Source: an uncultured Veillonella sp.
GTDB taxonomy: Bacteria; Bacillota; Negativicutes; Veillonellales; Veillonellaceae
Length of the DNA stretch: 64,000 nt
Assembly (NCBI RefSeq): GCF_900545795.1
Contig: NZ_URAR01000007.1
Span: 43,579 to 107,578 of the forward strand
Reading direction: 5' to 3'
Shown here: positions 9,501 through 15,585 of the stretch, piece by piece
Position numbering within the stretch: position 1 is the stretch's first letter
Layout: each line of letters begins with the position of its first letter
Translations under genes and position numbers: made by a program
The notes under the pieces: generated by a model
The model's database searches: none
Told to the model about the DNA's origin: nothing
What the model saw: the letters and a program-made list of their open reading frames with translations, nothing else

Positions 9501-11480
9501 AGTGATCTAAAACAAACTGCTGAGGCTTTAACAGGTCAAATTGGTGATGCCAATACAGCTGCTAATAGCAAGCTCGAAAGCTTTGTGGTGGGGGCAGATA
9601 AAAATTCTACTGCTGCCGGCATTACAGTAGACAAAGGCACTGAAGGTAAAACAAATCGCTTTGATATCGTTGGAGCCGATGAAAATATTACAACTAAAGT
9701 CAATGGCAACACAATTGAAGTTGGTTTAGCTAAAGATATTACTTTAAATGACGGTAGTGTAACTACTACTAAAGATGGTGTTACGACTAAAGTTGATGGC
9801 ACGGGCGTTACAATTACACCAAGCAATGGTGATGCAAGTAAATCTGTGTCCTTAACTAATGAAGGCCTTAATAATGGCGGTAACAAAATTACTAATGTTG
9901 CAGATGGTGATGTAAGTGCTTCTTCTAAAGATGCTGTAAATGGTAGCCAATTGCATGCTGTTAAAGAAGAGTTAAAAGGCGATATCAATGACTTAGAAAG
10001 CAAATTAGGTGCAGCTGGTGATTTAACTAAAGTTGACCAAAATGGCAACCCAGTTGTAACTGGCAATGATGGCAAGAATTACAACCCATCTGATGTTGAT
10101 GAAAATGGCAACCCTAAAGATGGTGCTAAGCCTGTTGAGTCTACCTTAGGTTCTGGTGCTGATACTAGTGGCCTAGGTCTAGATAATAAGGATAATAGTA
10201 AACCTATTACTGAACAAGAAGCTAAAGACATTGTTGGTGGCACTCCAGGTGCAGATGGTCAACCAGGTAAAGATGGTCTATTAGACAAAACTGGCCCATC
10301 TTTGAGCAATTTAGCTACAATTAAAGACCTTCAAGCCGTAGCACAAGCTGGTCTTGACTTCGGTAGTGACACTGGTGATACAGCACATCGTGCATTAAGC
10401 CAAAAGTTAACTATCAATGGTGGCATTTCCAATGAAGAACAATTAACTGATAACAATATTGGTGTTGTTTCTAATGGCAGTGATACATTAACTGTTAAAC
10501 TTGCTAAAGATATTAATCTTGGTAAAGATGGTAGTGTAACAACTGGTAATACTACAATCAATAATGATGGTCTTACTGTAAAAGGTGAAGATGGCAAACC
10601 TGGTACTACTGTTGGCTCCGATGGCATGGTAGTTAATGGGGATGATGGAAAACCAGCTACAACTGTTGGCAAAGATGGCATTTCTACAAATGGTAAAGAT
10701 GGTATCTCCGTAAATGGTGAAGATGGTTCTTCTACAACAATTAAGCCTGATGGTGTAACGTCTAAAGATCCTAATGGTAACTCCACAGTTTTTGGTCCTA
10801 ATGGCGTAGAAGTGAAGGACAAAGATGGCAATACAGTTGTAACTATTAATGACCAAGGTATTTCTAATAGCAATGGTGGCCCAACTAACTTAAATGATGG
10901 TTTAAATGTACCTGGTGGCTTAGTTGTGACACCTGGCAAAGAAGTAAATGGTCAATATGTTCCTGGCAGCATTAGTGCTGAAGGTAATCGCATTCAAAAT
11001 GTGGCACCTGGTATTGAAGCAACTGATGCCGTTAATGTAGGTCAATTAGGTGGCGTAAAACGTGACTTAAGCAATCGCATGAATACAATTGGTGCTCATG
11101 CAGCTGCTATGGCAGCACTTCATCCAATGGAATACTTAGAGGATGAAAAATTATCTGTGGCTGCTGGCGTAGGTACTTTCCATAGTAAACAAGCAGTAGC
11201 AGTAGGTGCGTTCTATCGTCCAAATGATGATACAATGTTCAGTGTTGGTGGCTCTTTCGGTGGTAGTGAAAATATGTTTAATTTAGGTGTATCCTTACGT
11301 GTAGGTCAAGATAGTGACTATGCGAAAGCAGCACAAAATTATAAACAAGCTCCACTTAGTACAATGACTGTTCTTGATGAAAAAGTAACAAATCTTGAAA
11401 AAGAAAACGCTGCTTTAAAAGGACAATTAGAAGAGCAACGTGAACAAATTAAATTATTGATGGAACGTTTAGGTGTTTAA
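6480..11480 (+). CDS. Trimeric autotransporter adhesin, 3' part with membrane anchor
   Basis: Continuation of the adhesin at 3727 in the other frame; it has no start or signal peptide of its own (the first possible start is TTG 6522 with no ribosome-binding site). It has further head repeats, neck motifs near 7056, 8718 and 9889, and a duplicated segment of about 95 residues (about 7153-7440 and 8820-9105). A Gly/Asp/Asn-rich stalk follows (about 10,240-10,900) with repeated DGKP-TTVG-DGI units. The anchor begins near 11,076: a short helix (NRMNTIGAHAAAMAALHPME), then four beta-strands including VAVGAFYRPNDDTMFSVGG. An extra coiled coil of about 45 residues (NLEKENAALKGQLEEQREQI) follows the last strand, unlike classical YadA proteins, which end with that strand. 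Confidence 0.88.
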   Translation, partial: GQGGTPAEGVLDHSLSIVDNDTSSGKENQEYMNSIAIGSTAKSYGYQNTVLGVGAEAHDTNDVAIGVLAKAKGHYATAMGKQANANGLEATALGHWARAYGDNAIAIGSYAITSTLDGTGEVKNGIAIGKQARVASNNSVALGQNSLAFVPTDLKTKAYLSEEEFAAENGVISVGNAEYTVGDVSVAENRRRITNVAGGADDYDAVNVKQLKAAKVEVIAGGNVTVDTDTTAGYTKYTVNSVDIDTKIVDGTAIYNDNGTGSITLNTEQDGTKGKVSVTGLHDKYITGASLTGNTLTINRNDGENFTVENIATKDDVTTAVGDSSWTLGVAKVPSITTVGDSEATAVGTPTEIKNGNTVTLRAERGIKLNQDGSNIDIGLKYIDVDPAVDAQPLGVSDAKASGAATLAVGQNSIADGHQGTAVGFSSHAGEYSLAVGSRADASAARSLALGYNTSAGVFGVAAGSQAKATGQQSIAVGTYTQTNGVNSIGIGMSAKKEGATSDSPSDFEIKTNSDRAIAIGRGTYVGLKAKKATAIGVGNKIMGGTTNTSNNAVLLGTSSSITEGQSSLLLGNKASINKSQNAVGVGSQSSIKNSMAGTAVGYLAIAKDAEQGTAIGGGSIVSAKQATAVGGSSEVSAAQGVAIGYKSNAGVAHGVALGTYSQATRANNYMGYNPLTGTVMENDEAAIAKVLGREADLEAYNATMQNSDPKSQEYLEAKTNKEILLSAYKSGMSAVSVGRVNLTRQITNVAAGTADTDAVNVAQLKAAKVEVAAGANVTVDTDTSLGYTKYTVNSVDTDTKLVDGTVTYGNDGVGSITLNTEQNGTTGTVSVTGLHDKYITGASMTGNTLTINRNDGENFTVTNIATKDDVNTAAGSKIDTFTVGTDAAAQANGIDVDKENTRFDILGANENITTEIAGRQVKIGLANTLNLTDAGSISFGNGANAAKVDASGLTISEQLKFTNDGISAGNQTIDNVKSAISDKAGTQFTDKLNAANESNPNSAVNVSDLKQTAEALTGQIGDANTAANSKLESFVVGADKNSTAAGITVDKGTEGKTNRFDIVGADENITTKVNGNTIEVGLAKDITLNDGSVTTTKDGVTTKVDGTGVTITPSNGDASKSVSLTNEGLNNGGNKITNVADGDVSASSKDAVNGSQLHAVKEELKGDINDLESKLGAAGDLTKVDQNGNPVVTGNDGKNYNPSDVDENGNPKDGAKPVESTLGSGADTSGLGLDNKDNSKPITEQEAKDIVGGTPGADGQPGKDGLLDKTGPSLSNLATIKDLQAVAQAGLDFGSDTGDTAHRALSQKLTINGGISNEEQLTDNNIGVVSNGSDTLTVKLAKDINLGKDGSVTTGNTTINNDGLTVKGEDGKPGTTVGSDGMVVNGDDGKPATTVGKDGISTNGKDGISVNGEDGSSTTIKPDGVTSKDPNGNSTVFGPNGVEVKDKDGNTVVTINDQGISNSNGGPTNLNDGLNVPGGLVVTPGKEVNGQYVPGSISAEGNRIQNVAPGIEATDAVNVGQLGGVKRDLSNRMNTIGAHAAAMAALHPMEYLEDEKLSVAAGVGTFHSKQAVAVGAFYRPNDDTMFSVGGSFGGSENMFNLGVSLRVGQDSDYAKAAQNYKQAPLSTMTVLDEKVTNLEKENAALKGQLEEQREQIKLLMERLGV
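7153..9105 (+). repeat. Diverged internal duplication in the adhesin stalk
   Basis: Two segments of roughly 285 bases (about 7153-7440 and 8820-9105) encode near-identical blocks sharing GYTKYTVNSVD, SITLNTEQ, SVTGLHDKYITGAS and LTINRNDGENFTV. Each directly follows a neck motif. They are within one gene and could recombine with each other. Confidence 0.75.
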
Positions 11481-11541
11481 TAGTAAATAAATAAATGGAA
11501 AAAATTATGTGTTTTATAAAAATTTCATATTAATAACCTGA

Positions 11542-11580
11542 AAAAGAGGTGGAAATTTACATAATTTCCACCTCTTTTGT
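11542..11580 (+). terminator. Terminator after the first adhesin gene
   Basis: A 16-base stem of AAAAGAGGTGGAAATT and its complement around a TACAT loop, followed by TTTTGTTT. It lies 60 bases after the stop. Confidence 0.85.
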
Positions 11581-11961
11581 TTATCATTTATTATACAATT
11601 CGTTAAAATTAAATGGTTTGTAAGTTAACTTTTATGAATATCCTACTATTTTCAAATGAATTTTAAACATGGCATAAATACATCAGTTTTTACTGTCTTT
11701 ATTGATAGTGAATTAAAAGTTATATCAAAATTATAAAATAGTTATTAAAATGATTTATGTTAAAAAGTGTTGAAGTATGAAGGCGAAATGAGTATAATTT
11801 AATCGTTAATAGAAAAGTTTACAAGTTTTATATAGCTTCATGAAAATAACAGGATATTTTTAATAAAACTAAAATTGTCCTGTTATGTACTATTAGATCA
11901 TATATGATGAATAACCTTCACAATGCAATATGTATTTATAACCACAGTGTTCTAATTATAG

Positions 11962-11971
11962 TGTAGTGTAA
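11962..11971 (+). other. Candidate attL core
   Basis: TGTAGTGTAA occurs here and again at 51652-51661, just beyond the integrase gene. On the prophage side of each copy lie GTACAATC-like sequences in opposite orientation, as expected of integrase arm sites. Ten bases of identity could arise by chance in regions this size, so the call is tentative. Confidence 0.3.
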
Positions 11972-12336
11972 ATGTACAAGAATACGATAGTATCAATACT
12001 TGAGAGAATTCGATTGTACCACTAAAGAGTACAAAGGGGTACTACAAGGTATGACTAAAAATTAGAAAAAATTTTGTAAGCCCAAATATATAATCTTAAT
12101 TTTTCAAATTACCCCCATAGGGGTCTCATTCTATCTTATTTACTGCCATTTTAAAGATGAGGGGGGCATGAAATACTTAAAAATGAGGTAGGTCAATTTG
12201 TCGTCTAGTCATCTATTTGGTCTCCATAACAAATAACTACAGTATCATTCTAGTTAAACCCAAAGAATACCATAACTTATTTGTTACAGAGAACATATAG
12301 TTATCACTAGTGTTATATCTTATGCAGTCCGTTGGC

Positions 12337-12387
12337 AATCTTAAAGGCTAGACCATTTGAATTACTAGCGGTCTAGCCTTTAAGATT
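12337..12387. repeat. 18-bp perfect inverted repeat at the prophage left end
   Basis: Arms 12337-12354 and 12370-12387 are perfect complements around a 15-base loop. A second small palindrome (AGGGAAAAGCCTTTTCCCT, 12392-12410) follows at once. No T-tract follows, so it is not a standard terminator. Confidence 0.85.
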
Positions 12388-12423
12388 GTTAAGGGAAAAG
12401 CCTTTTCCCTAAACCCTTTAGCC

Positions 12424-12489
12424 ACTTAAGAAATGCATATGGTTAAACATAAGAATAAACAAAGGTTTAACCATATGCATTTCTTAAGT
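12424..12489. repeat. 25-bp perfect inverted repeat at the prophage left end
   Basis: Arms 12424-12448 and 12465-12489 are perfect complements, bounded by CTTAAG, with a 16-base AT-rich loop. Together with the preceding repeats it makes three strong stems in about 150 bases between the likely attachment site and the first phage gene. Confidence 0.88.
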
Positions 12490-12553
12490 CTTTGGTACGT
12501 GTAACAATAGTGCCACATAAGTAAAACTATAGAACAATCAAGACTTATCATGT

Positions 12554-12562
12554 GCTATACTA
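12554..12562 (+). promoter_or_regulatory. Extended -10 promoter for the secreted-protein gene
   Basis: TGCTATACT is a TGn extended -10 with a near-consensus TATACT hexamer, 40 bases before the ATG at 12602. No good -35 is seen at 17 bases. Transcription by host polymerase would let the gene be expressed in the lysogen. Confidence 0.55.
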
Positions 12563-12601
12563 GAGGTAATACAGTACGGTAACCATAAGGAGGGCGACAA
12601 G

Positions 12602-12940
12602 ATGAAAAAGAAAATAATTTGTCTCTTTGTGTCGTTGTTTGTTTGTCTTATAGCAAACGTTAATGCAAGCATTCCGACATCAGAATTTTATGGAGTATGG
12701 AAGGAAGTTGACGGAACTAAGACACTTGTAATTAACGATAAGACAATCAATAATAAACATTATGAAATCGTAAAGACGGCAGACACGTATCACGGCAAAG
12801 CCTTATTACTCAGGTTAGACGGCTCAAAATTGTTGCATGATATAGCTATAGTCATGACAAACCAATCAAGAGACATCATATTTTATACAAATAGGGCAGA
12901 AGGAGCGAACAGAGTACCATATTATAAGCCAAAGAGATAA
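12602..12940 (+). CDS. Small secreted protein, probable lysogenic-conversion (moron) gene
   Basis: A 112-residue protein of unknown family. It starts with ATG behind GGAGGGCGAC. Residues 1-22 form a clear Sec signal peptide (KKK, then a hydrophobic run, then ANVNAS with cleavage near Ala/Ser 22-23), so about 90 residues are exported to the periplasm or beyond. The mature part has FYGVWKEVDG near the start and alternating hydrophobic stretches, suggesting a small beta-rich, lipocalin-like fold; this is only an impression. It has its own promoter and a two-way terminator and lies outside the T7-like modules, which is typical of genes expressed from a prophage for the host's benefit or for exclusion of other phages. 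Confidence 0.75.
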   Translation: MKKKIICLFVSLFVCLIANVNASIPTSEFYGVWKEVDGTKTLVINDKTINNKHYEIVKTADTYHGKALLLRLDGSKLLHDIAIVMTNQSRDIIFYTNRAEGANRVPYYKPKR

Positions 12941-12949
12941 CAATAAGAA

Positions 12950-12995
12950 AAGCCTTAAGAGTAACATTAAGTTATTCTTAAGGCTTATTTTTTTC
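12950..12995. terminator. Bidirectional terminator between convergent genes
   Basis: A 16-base stem (AAGCCTTAAGAGTAAC with one mismatch to its partner) around ATTAA, with a T-run on the plus strand and a TTTTCTTATT run on the minus strand. It separates the rightward secreted-protein gene from the leftward paralogue pair. Confidence 0.85.
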
Positions 12996-13295
12996 TTATT
13001 GGTCTTCAACTTCATAGAATAAGGCTTGCTCTTGTCCGTTATCTTTTAGTAACTGAATAATTCCTTCAGGTGTCACCTCTTCAATTGGCTTGTATATGTC
13101 TTCAAACCCTTTTCTAATCTTTAGAAAATATTTAGCGTCTGAAGGTATTTCGCTCTTTCTCATATGTTTTTCAAGAGTTTTTCTATTGACAATAACATCA
13201 CCTGCCAATAAAACAGCGTGGATAATCTCGAATGGAGTAGGTCTATTGGCTTGCATACCCCTTAGTGTTTTGTCTTTAAATAGGTATCTCTTCAT
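12996..13295 (-). CDS. Phage protein of unknown function, paralogue B
   Basis: A 99-residue leftward protein that I do not recognise. It is related to its upstream neighbour: both begin YLFK, then LR-MQ, then a Pro, F-E-I and VL segment, and both have a YKPI segment near the C-terminus. Identity appears to be roughly 30 percent, so the pair arose by duplication. No transmembrane segment, signal or known catalytic motif is visible. Its ATG overlaps the end of paralogue A by four bases, so the two are co-translated. With the RHH gene these are the only leftward phage genes, which points to expression in the prophage state (control, immunity or defence), but the role is unknown. Confidence 0.75.
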   Translation of the reverse strand: MKRYLFKDKTLRGMQANRPTPFEIIHAVLLAGDVIVNRKTLEKHMRKSEIPSDAKYFLKIRKGFEDIYKPIEEVTPEGIIQLLKDNGQEQALFYEVEDQ

Positions 13296-13624
13296 TCTCT
13301 TACCTCTTTAAATGTTGCGTTCTCATGACCAAAAATTTCAAGGTCTATCTTGAGGTCTTGCGGTCTTAAGACGTCTATAGGCTTGTACGCCTCACCGTCT
13401 ACCGTGGACATTCTTAAATATAACTTATTATCAAATTCTAGGGCGGTCAATGAGTACCGTGCCAACTTATAATTTTTAGCGGTTACAGCTTCCCTTAATT
13501 TGTTATGTATATAATTTTTGTCGACTAATACAAGTCTTGCATGAAGGACTTCCTTTATTGTCTCAAAGTCTGAAGGCTTACCGCCTTGCATTTTTCTCAA
13601 ATTCTCATTTTTGAATAAATACAT
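13292..13624 (-). CDS. Phage protein of unknown function, paralogue A
   Basis: A 110-residue leftward protein, first gene of a two-gene unit with its paralogue at 12996-13295. ATG at 13624 follows GAAGGGAGACAAAAT. It shows YLFKNENLRKMQ at residues 2-13 and a C-terminal YKPIDVLRPQDL segment. The composition is mixed and charged with no membrane segment, so it is probably cytoplasmic. It lies downstream of a strong leftward promoter at 13680-13708 that carries the same sequence block as the rightward early promoter, so both are probably controlled by the RHH protein encoded at 13724-13897. Function unknown. Confidence 0.78.
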   Translation of the reverse strand: MYLFKNENLRKMQGGKPSDFETIKEVLHARLVLVDKNYIHNKLREAVTAKNYKLARYSLTALEFDNKLYLRMSTVDGEAYKPIDVLRPQDLKIDLEIFGHENATFKEVRE

Positions 13625-13679
13625 TATTTTGTCTCCCTTCTATAAGTAACTTATAACTCTAATGTCTTCCTGTACCTTT

Positions 13680-13708
13680 ATTATACACTATCCGACCTTA
13701 CACGTCAA
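13680..13708 (-). promoter_or_regulatory. Leftward sigma70 promoter for the paralogue pair, with operator
   Basis: On the minus strand TTGACG and TATAAT are separated by exactly 17 bases. The -35 box lies inside ACACGTCAATACA (plus strand 13700-13712), a 13-base sequence identical to one overlapping the rightward early promoter. This is the best candidate for a repressor binding site. Confidence 0.8.
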
Positions 13709-13723
13709 TACATATAATTACAT

Positions 13724-13897
13724 TTATTTATTCTTTTCGTTCTCAATTAAAAAGTCAATAATAAGAGAACGGACAACAGCGGAAGAATTAAGCATGTTAT
13801 TTTTACAGTATGTATTAAATGTGTCTCTTAATTCTTTAGGAATACGCACATTTAGATTTGTGTTATTCTCAAGATTTGTATAATAACTTTTATCCAT
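13724..13897 (-). CDS. Ribbon-helix-helix (Arc/CopG-type) DNA-binding protein, candidate prophage repressor
   Basis: A 57-residue leftward gene translated from ATG 13897 behind AGGGAGG. The sequence NLNVRIPKELRDTFNTYC followed by a second helix (SSAVVRSLIIDFLIENE) fits the ribbon-helix-helix fold: a short beta-strand (residues about 15-19), a Pro, then two helices. Such proteins dimerise and read the major groove with the strand; P22 Arc and Mnt are phage examples. It sits between two divergent near-consensus promoters sharing a 13-base block. Position, size and fold together make it the likely lysogeny regulator; that role is inference. Its own promoter is probably at 13924-13929. Confidence 0.85.
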   Translation of the reverse strand: MDKSYYTNLENNTNLNVRIPKELRDTFNTYCKNNMLNSSAVVRSLIIDFLIENEKNK

Positions 13898-13923
13898 ATG
13901 TATATACCTCCCTTCTTATATAT

Positions 13924-13932
13924 ATTATAACA
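13924..13932 (-). promoter_or_regulatory. Leftward extended -10 promoter for the RHH gene
   Basis: On the minus strand TGTTATAAT gives a TGn extended -10 with a perfect TATAAT about 27 bases before the RHH start codon. The sequence 17 bases further upstream (TATACA) is a weak -35. Confidence 0.6.
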
Positions 13933-13979
13933 TATGGATAATGATGTGTATAGATTGGTAAATAAAAATAAAATAGTTG

Positions 13980-14008
13980 TTGACACGTCAATACAAAGGG
14001 TGTATAAT
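13980..14008 (+). promoter_or_regulatory. Rightward consensus early promoter with overlapping operator
   Basis: TTGACA, 17 bases, TATAAT: a perfect host sigma70 promoter firing into the phage early genes. The -35 hexamer is inside the dyad TTGACACGTCAA (13980-13991), and 13983-13995 repeats the 13-base block found at the leftward promoter. A third, partial copy (TTGACATGTGA) lies at 14065-14075 in the leader. Bound repressor would block the only strong host promoter seen before the polymerase gene. Confidence 0.88.
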
Positions 14009-14064
14009 AAAGACATAAGGTAAGGGACAACAAAGAAGTCCCAAAAAATTTTAGCCCTCATGTG

Positions 14065-14075
14065 TTGACATGTGA
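14065..14075 (+). promoter_or_regulatory. Third operator-like copy in the early leader
   Basis: TTGACATGTGA inside an imperfect palindrome (CTCATGTG and CATGTGAG), between the early promoter and the first early gene. It resembles TTGACACGT at 13980. Confidence 0.35.
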
Positions 14076-14105
14076 GCACTGTAATAGACAAAAGGAGAAC
14101 CTAAA

Positions 14106-14336
14106 ATGAAAAAATCTACAAGCACAAAAACAACTCTAAAGACTATTAAGGCATTCCGTGCCATTGATGTAACTAATGCAACATATGAAGAAATGCAAGA
14201 AATCAGAAATAACAACAGAATTGAACCTATCCTATATTCTGTTGGTATATATGGAATTAGTGGGATAGTGTTTAGAGCAGGCGACAATTTTTACAAAATT
14301 ATAGAACGTTGCCCAAACTTATATAACGTTCTATAA
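14106..14336 (+). CDS. Early phage protein of unknown function (76 aa)
   Basis: The first rightward gene after the consensus early promoter; ATG behind AAAGGAGAACCTAAA. It is a 76-residue basic protein, Lys/Thr-rich at the N-terminus, with no recognised domain. By position it corresponds to the T7 early block (genes 0.3 to 0.7), where small proteins disable host defences or take over host machinery; that role here is inferred from location alone. A T7-like promoter starts three bases after its stop. Confidence 0.65.
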   Translation: MKKSTSTKTTLKTIKAFRAIDVTNATYEEMQEIRNNNRIEPILYSVGIYGISGIVFRAGDNFYKIIERCPNLYNVL

Positions 14337-14338
14337 AC

Positions 14339-14361
14339 TCAATTGGCACACAATATAGAGA
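14339..14361 (+). promoter_or_regulatory. T7-like phage promoter 1
   Basis: The 23-base site shares the pattern T-nAATTGG-n-CACACAATA-n-AGAGA with the other three. Positions CAC-n-ATA-nn-GAGA align with T7's CACTATAGGGAGA. It lies in a gene gap and reads toward the early genes and polymerase. A G-C-rich hairpin follows at 14370-14392 and would sit near the 5' end of the transcript. Confidence 0.65.
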
Positions 14362-14369
14362 AGCAAAAG

Positions 14370-14392
14370 GGGGAGCACTTCAGACGCTCCCC
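14370..14392 (+). promoter_or_regulatory. 5' leader hairpin after phage promoter 1
   Basis: GGGGAGC and GCTCCCC pair around a nine-base loop, with no T-run after it, so it is more likely a leader or processing hairpin than a terminator. Confidence 0.5.
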
Positions 14393-14419
14393 AAGTAAAC
14401 CAAAAAGGAGACAAAGAGA

Positions 14420-14719
14420 ATGAAGAAAATAGAACAACTAAATAAAGAACTAAGAAAGCACATTTTAAACAAATGGTACTCAATAGTACCTAATAGTTCA
14501 ACTAATGGGGTTCTCTATAAGGACATTCCTAAAAAATCCTATGTGCTTATATATAGGATTAAAGGAAAAGTAATTTATGTCACACACGCAAGCACATTAG
14601 AAGAACTTAAAGAGACCATTATAAAAAATGGTGGTGTCTTTGAGGTTGAGCCTCACGGTGGCAATTGGCTATATTGTTTTACTGATGTAGTCATTAAAGT
14701 ACCAAAAGAGTGGCAATAA
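14420..14719 (+). CDS. Early phage protein of unknown function (99 aa)
   Basis: A 99-residue protein with ATG behind AAAGGAGACAAAGAGA. The N-terminal half is basic (KKIEQLNKELRKHI); the C-terminal part has an alternating hydrophobic pattern. No known domain or membrane segment is seen. It is in the early cluster between phage promoter 1 and the polymerase gene, with short gaps to its neighbours, and each gene in this cluster has its own strong ribosome-binding site. Confidence 0.65.
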   Translation: MKKIEQLNKELRKHILNKWYSIVPNSSTNGVLYKDIPKKSYVLIYRIKGKVIYVTHASTLEELKETIIKNGGVFEVEPHGGNWLYCFTDVVIKVPKEWQ

Positions 14720-14733
14720 GGGAGACAAATAAA

Positions 14734-14856
14734 ATGAAAACTAGAGAAGACTTCAAGACCTATGATGAGTTTATGAAACACGTAAAAGAAACATGCACAT
14801 ATCACCATACAGGGGCACGACGTGAATACGTCTCACGGAAAAACCCAATTGGATAG
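14734..14856 (+). CDS. Small early phage protein (40 aa)
   Basis: A 40-codon frame with ATG behind GGGAGACAAATAAA, 14 bases after the previous stop and 16 bases before the next start. It encodes a basic peptide beginning MKTREDFKTYDEF. The ribosome-binding site and packing support it as real; function unknown. Confidence 0.55.
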   Translation: MKTREDFKTYDEFMKHVKETCTYHHTGARREYVSRKNPIG

Positions 14857-14872
14857 TAAAGGAGAAATAAAA

Positions 14873-15100
14873 ATGACACACCAAGAATTTTTGAATAGAT
14901 TTAATGAGATTTCTAAAAGTCACCACGGTGAATTTTTAAGTGGTGAAGAAATAGCCCTTATCGTGAGTAACAAAGTAAATAAAATACTTGCCATCTATGA
15001 CATAGACGAAAGAGACGACAAGTTATTTCAGGGGCTCAGAGAACAATATTCTGAGTTACCTCTAGACATTAAGGGGACACGCTTTATTCTGTACATGTAA
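14873..15100 (+). CDS. Early phage protein of unknown function (75 aa)
   Basis: A 75-residue acidic protein; the ATG at 14873 follows AAAGGAGAAATAAAA and is preferred over upstream in-frame codons that lie inside the preceding small gene. It begins MTHQEFLNRFNEI and is predicted mostly helical, with no recognised motif. It belongs to the tightly packed early block, where small acidic proteins are common anti-host factors in T7-like phages (T7 Ocr is acidic too), but nothing here shows such a role. Confidence 0.65.
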   Translation: MTHQEFLNRFNEISKSHHGEFLSGEEIALIVSNKVNKILAIYDIDERDDKLFQGLREQYSELPLDIKGTRFILYM

Positions 15101-15121
15101 TTTTAAAAGGAGACTAAGACC

Positions 15122-15445
15122 ATGACTACTACAAACAAAACTTACAAAGACGTTGAAAAAACATATATCGGTGATAGTGACATTGCGTCTCTAACTCTTT
15201 CAAGTCCTGAGGGCGTTTATCGTCTGAACTTTGGGGAAAATGGAGACTATAACGCCTATATTCTTCCTGCAGGGATTGAGATACCTGCCCATTATTCTCT
15301 TAGATATGAATGTCGTCATTGGCTCACAATCTTTGACGACCTAGGGAGAAAATTTAATTACCATTCTTATGGTGCTCAATTCAAAATATATAGGGCAGGC
15401 ATGAGAGGAGTAATTATTCAGATTATCGAACCTGAAGAAAAATAA
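15122..15445 (+). CDS. Early phage protein of unknown function (107 aa)
   Basis: A 107-residue protein starting at ATG 15122 behind AAAGGAGACTAAGACC. Sequence such as ASLTLSSPEGVYRLNFGENGDYNAY and the later RGVIIQIIEPEE suggest a small beta-rich fold; there is no known domain. It is the last early gene before a terminator and the control region of the polymerase gene. Confidence 0.65.
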   Translation: MTTTNKTYKDVEKTYIGDSDIASLTLSSPEGVYRLNFGENGDYNAYILPAGIEIPAHYSLRYECRHWLTIFDDLGRKFNYHSYGAQFKIYRAGMRGVIIQIIEPEEK

Positions 15446-15463
15446 AATCGAACATAAGTAATT

Positions 15464-15512
15464 AAATAGAGGTGGCTCAAGATAGCGAAAACAGCTACCT
15501 CTATTTTTTATA
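15464..15512 (+). terminator. Terminator before the phage RNA polymerase gene
   Basis: AAATAGAGGTGGCT pairs with AGCTACCTCTATTT (one G-U pair) around a 15-base loop, followed by TTTTT. It would stop host polymerase coming from the early promoter, so the polymerase gene may depend on its own promoter or on readthrough. Confidence 0.75.
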
Positions 15513-15579
15513 CCCAAAACTTCAATTTTACGCTCTTTTTATCGAACATACAAGCTATTAAATAGGTGAATATGTTCGA

Positions 15580-15585
15580 TATAAT
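15580..15585 (+). promoter_or_regulatory. Possible host promoter -10 for the phage RNA polymerase gene
   Basis: A perfect TATAAT overlapping the last base of a TTCGAT repeat, 194 bases before the polymerase start. The -35 region is poor (about ATTAAA), so activation or a weak basal level is likely. Confidence 0.45.

Larger units (their letters stand above)
11581..12600 (+). other. Long non-coding region holding the left prophage boundary
   Basis: About one kilobase without a credible gene. The first part (to about 11,960) looks like host AT-rich intergenic DNA. A ten-base sequence at 11962-11971 recurs near the right end of the prophage. An integrase-arm-like GATTGTACC lies at about 12011. 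Two large perfect inverted repeats sit at 12337-12387 and 12424-12489, and a promoter for the next gene lies at the end. Confidence 0.6.

Noticed and set aside
9536..11000. Long minus-strand open frames inside the adhesin genes (for example 9536-10075, 10331-10939 and 60497-61504)
   Set aside because: They are mirror images of low-complexity adhesin coding sequence, with Pro/Ser/Leu/Val-rich nonsense products and no ribosome-binding sites.
3880..11000. Regularly repeated DNA that could suggest a CRISPR array
   Set aside because: The repeats are short, degenerate and in frame, and encode AIG head repeats and neck motifs.
13662..13883. Plus-strand frame opposite the RHH gene
   Set aside because: The minus strand gives a recognisable RHH protein with a good ribosome-binding site; the plus frame has none and runs through a leftward promoter.
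13852..14287. Minus-strand frames 13852-14091 and 14051-14287 over the early promoter
   Set aside because: They overlap the consensus promoter and the RHH gene, have poor starts and give implausible hydrophobic products.
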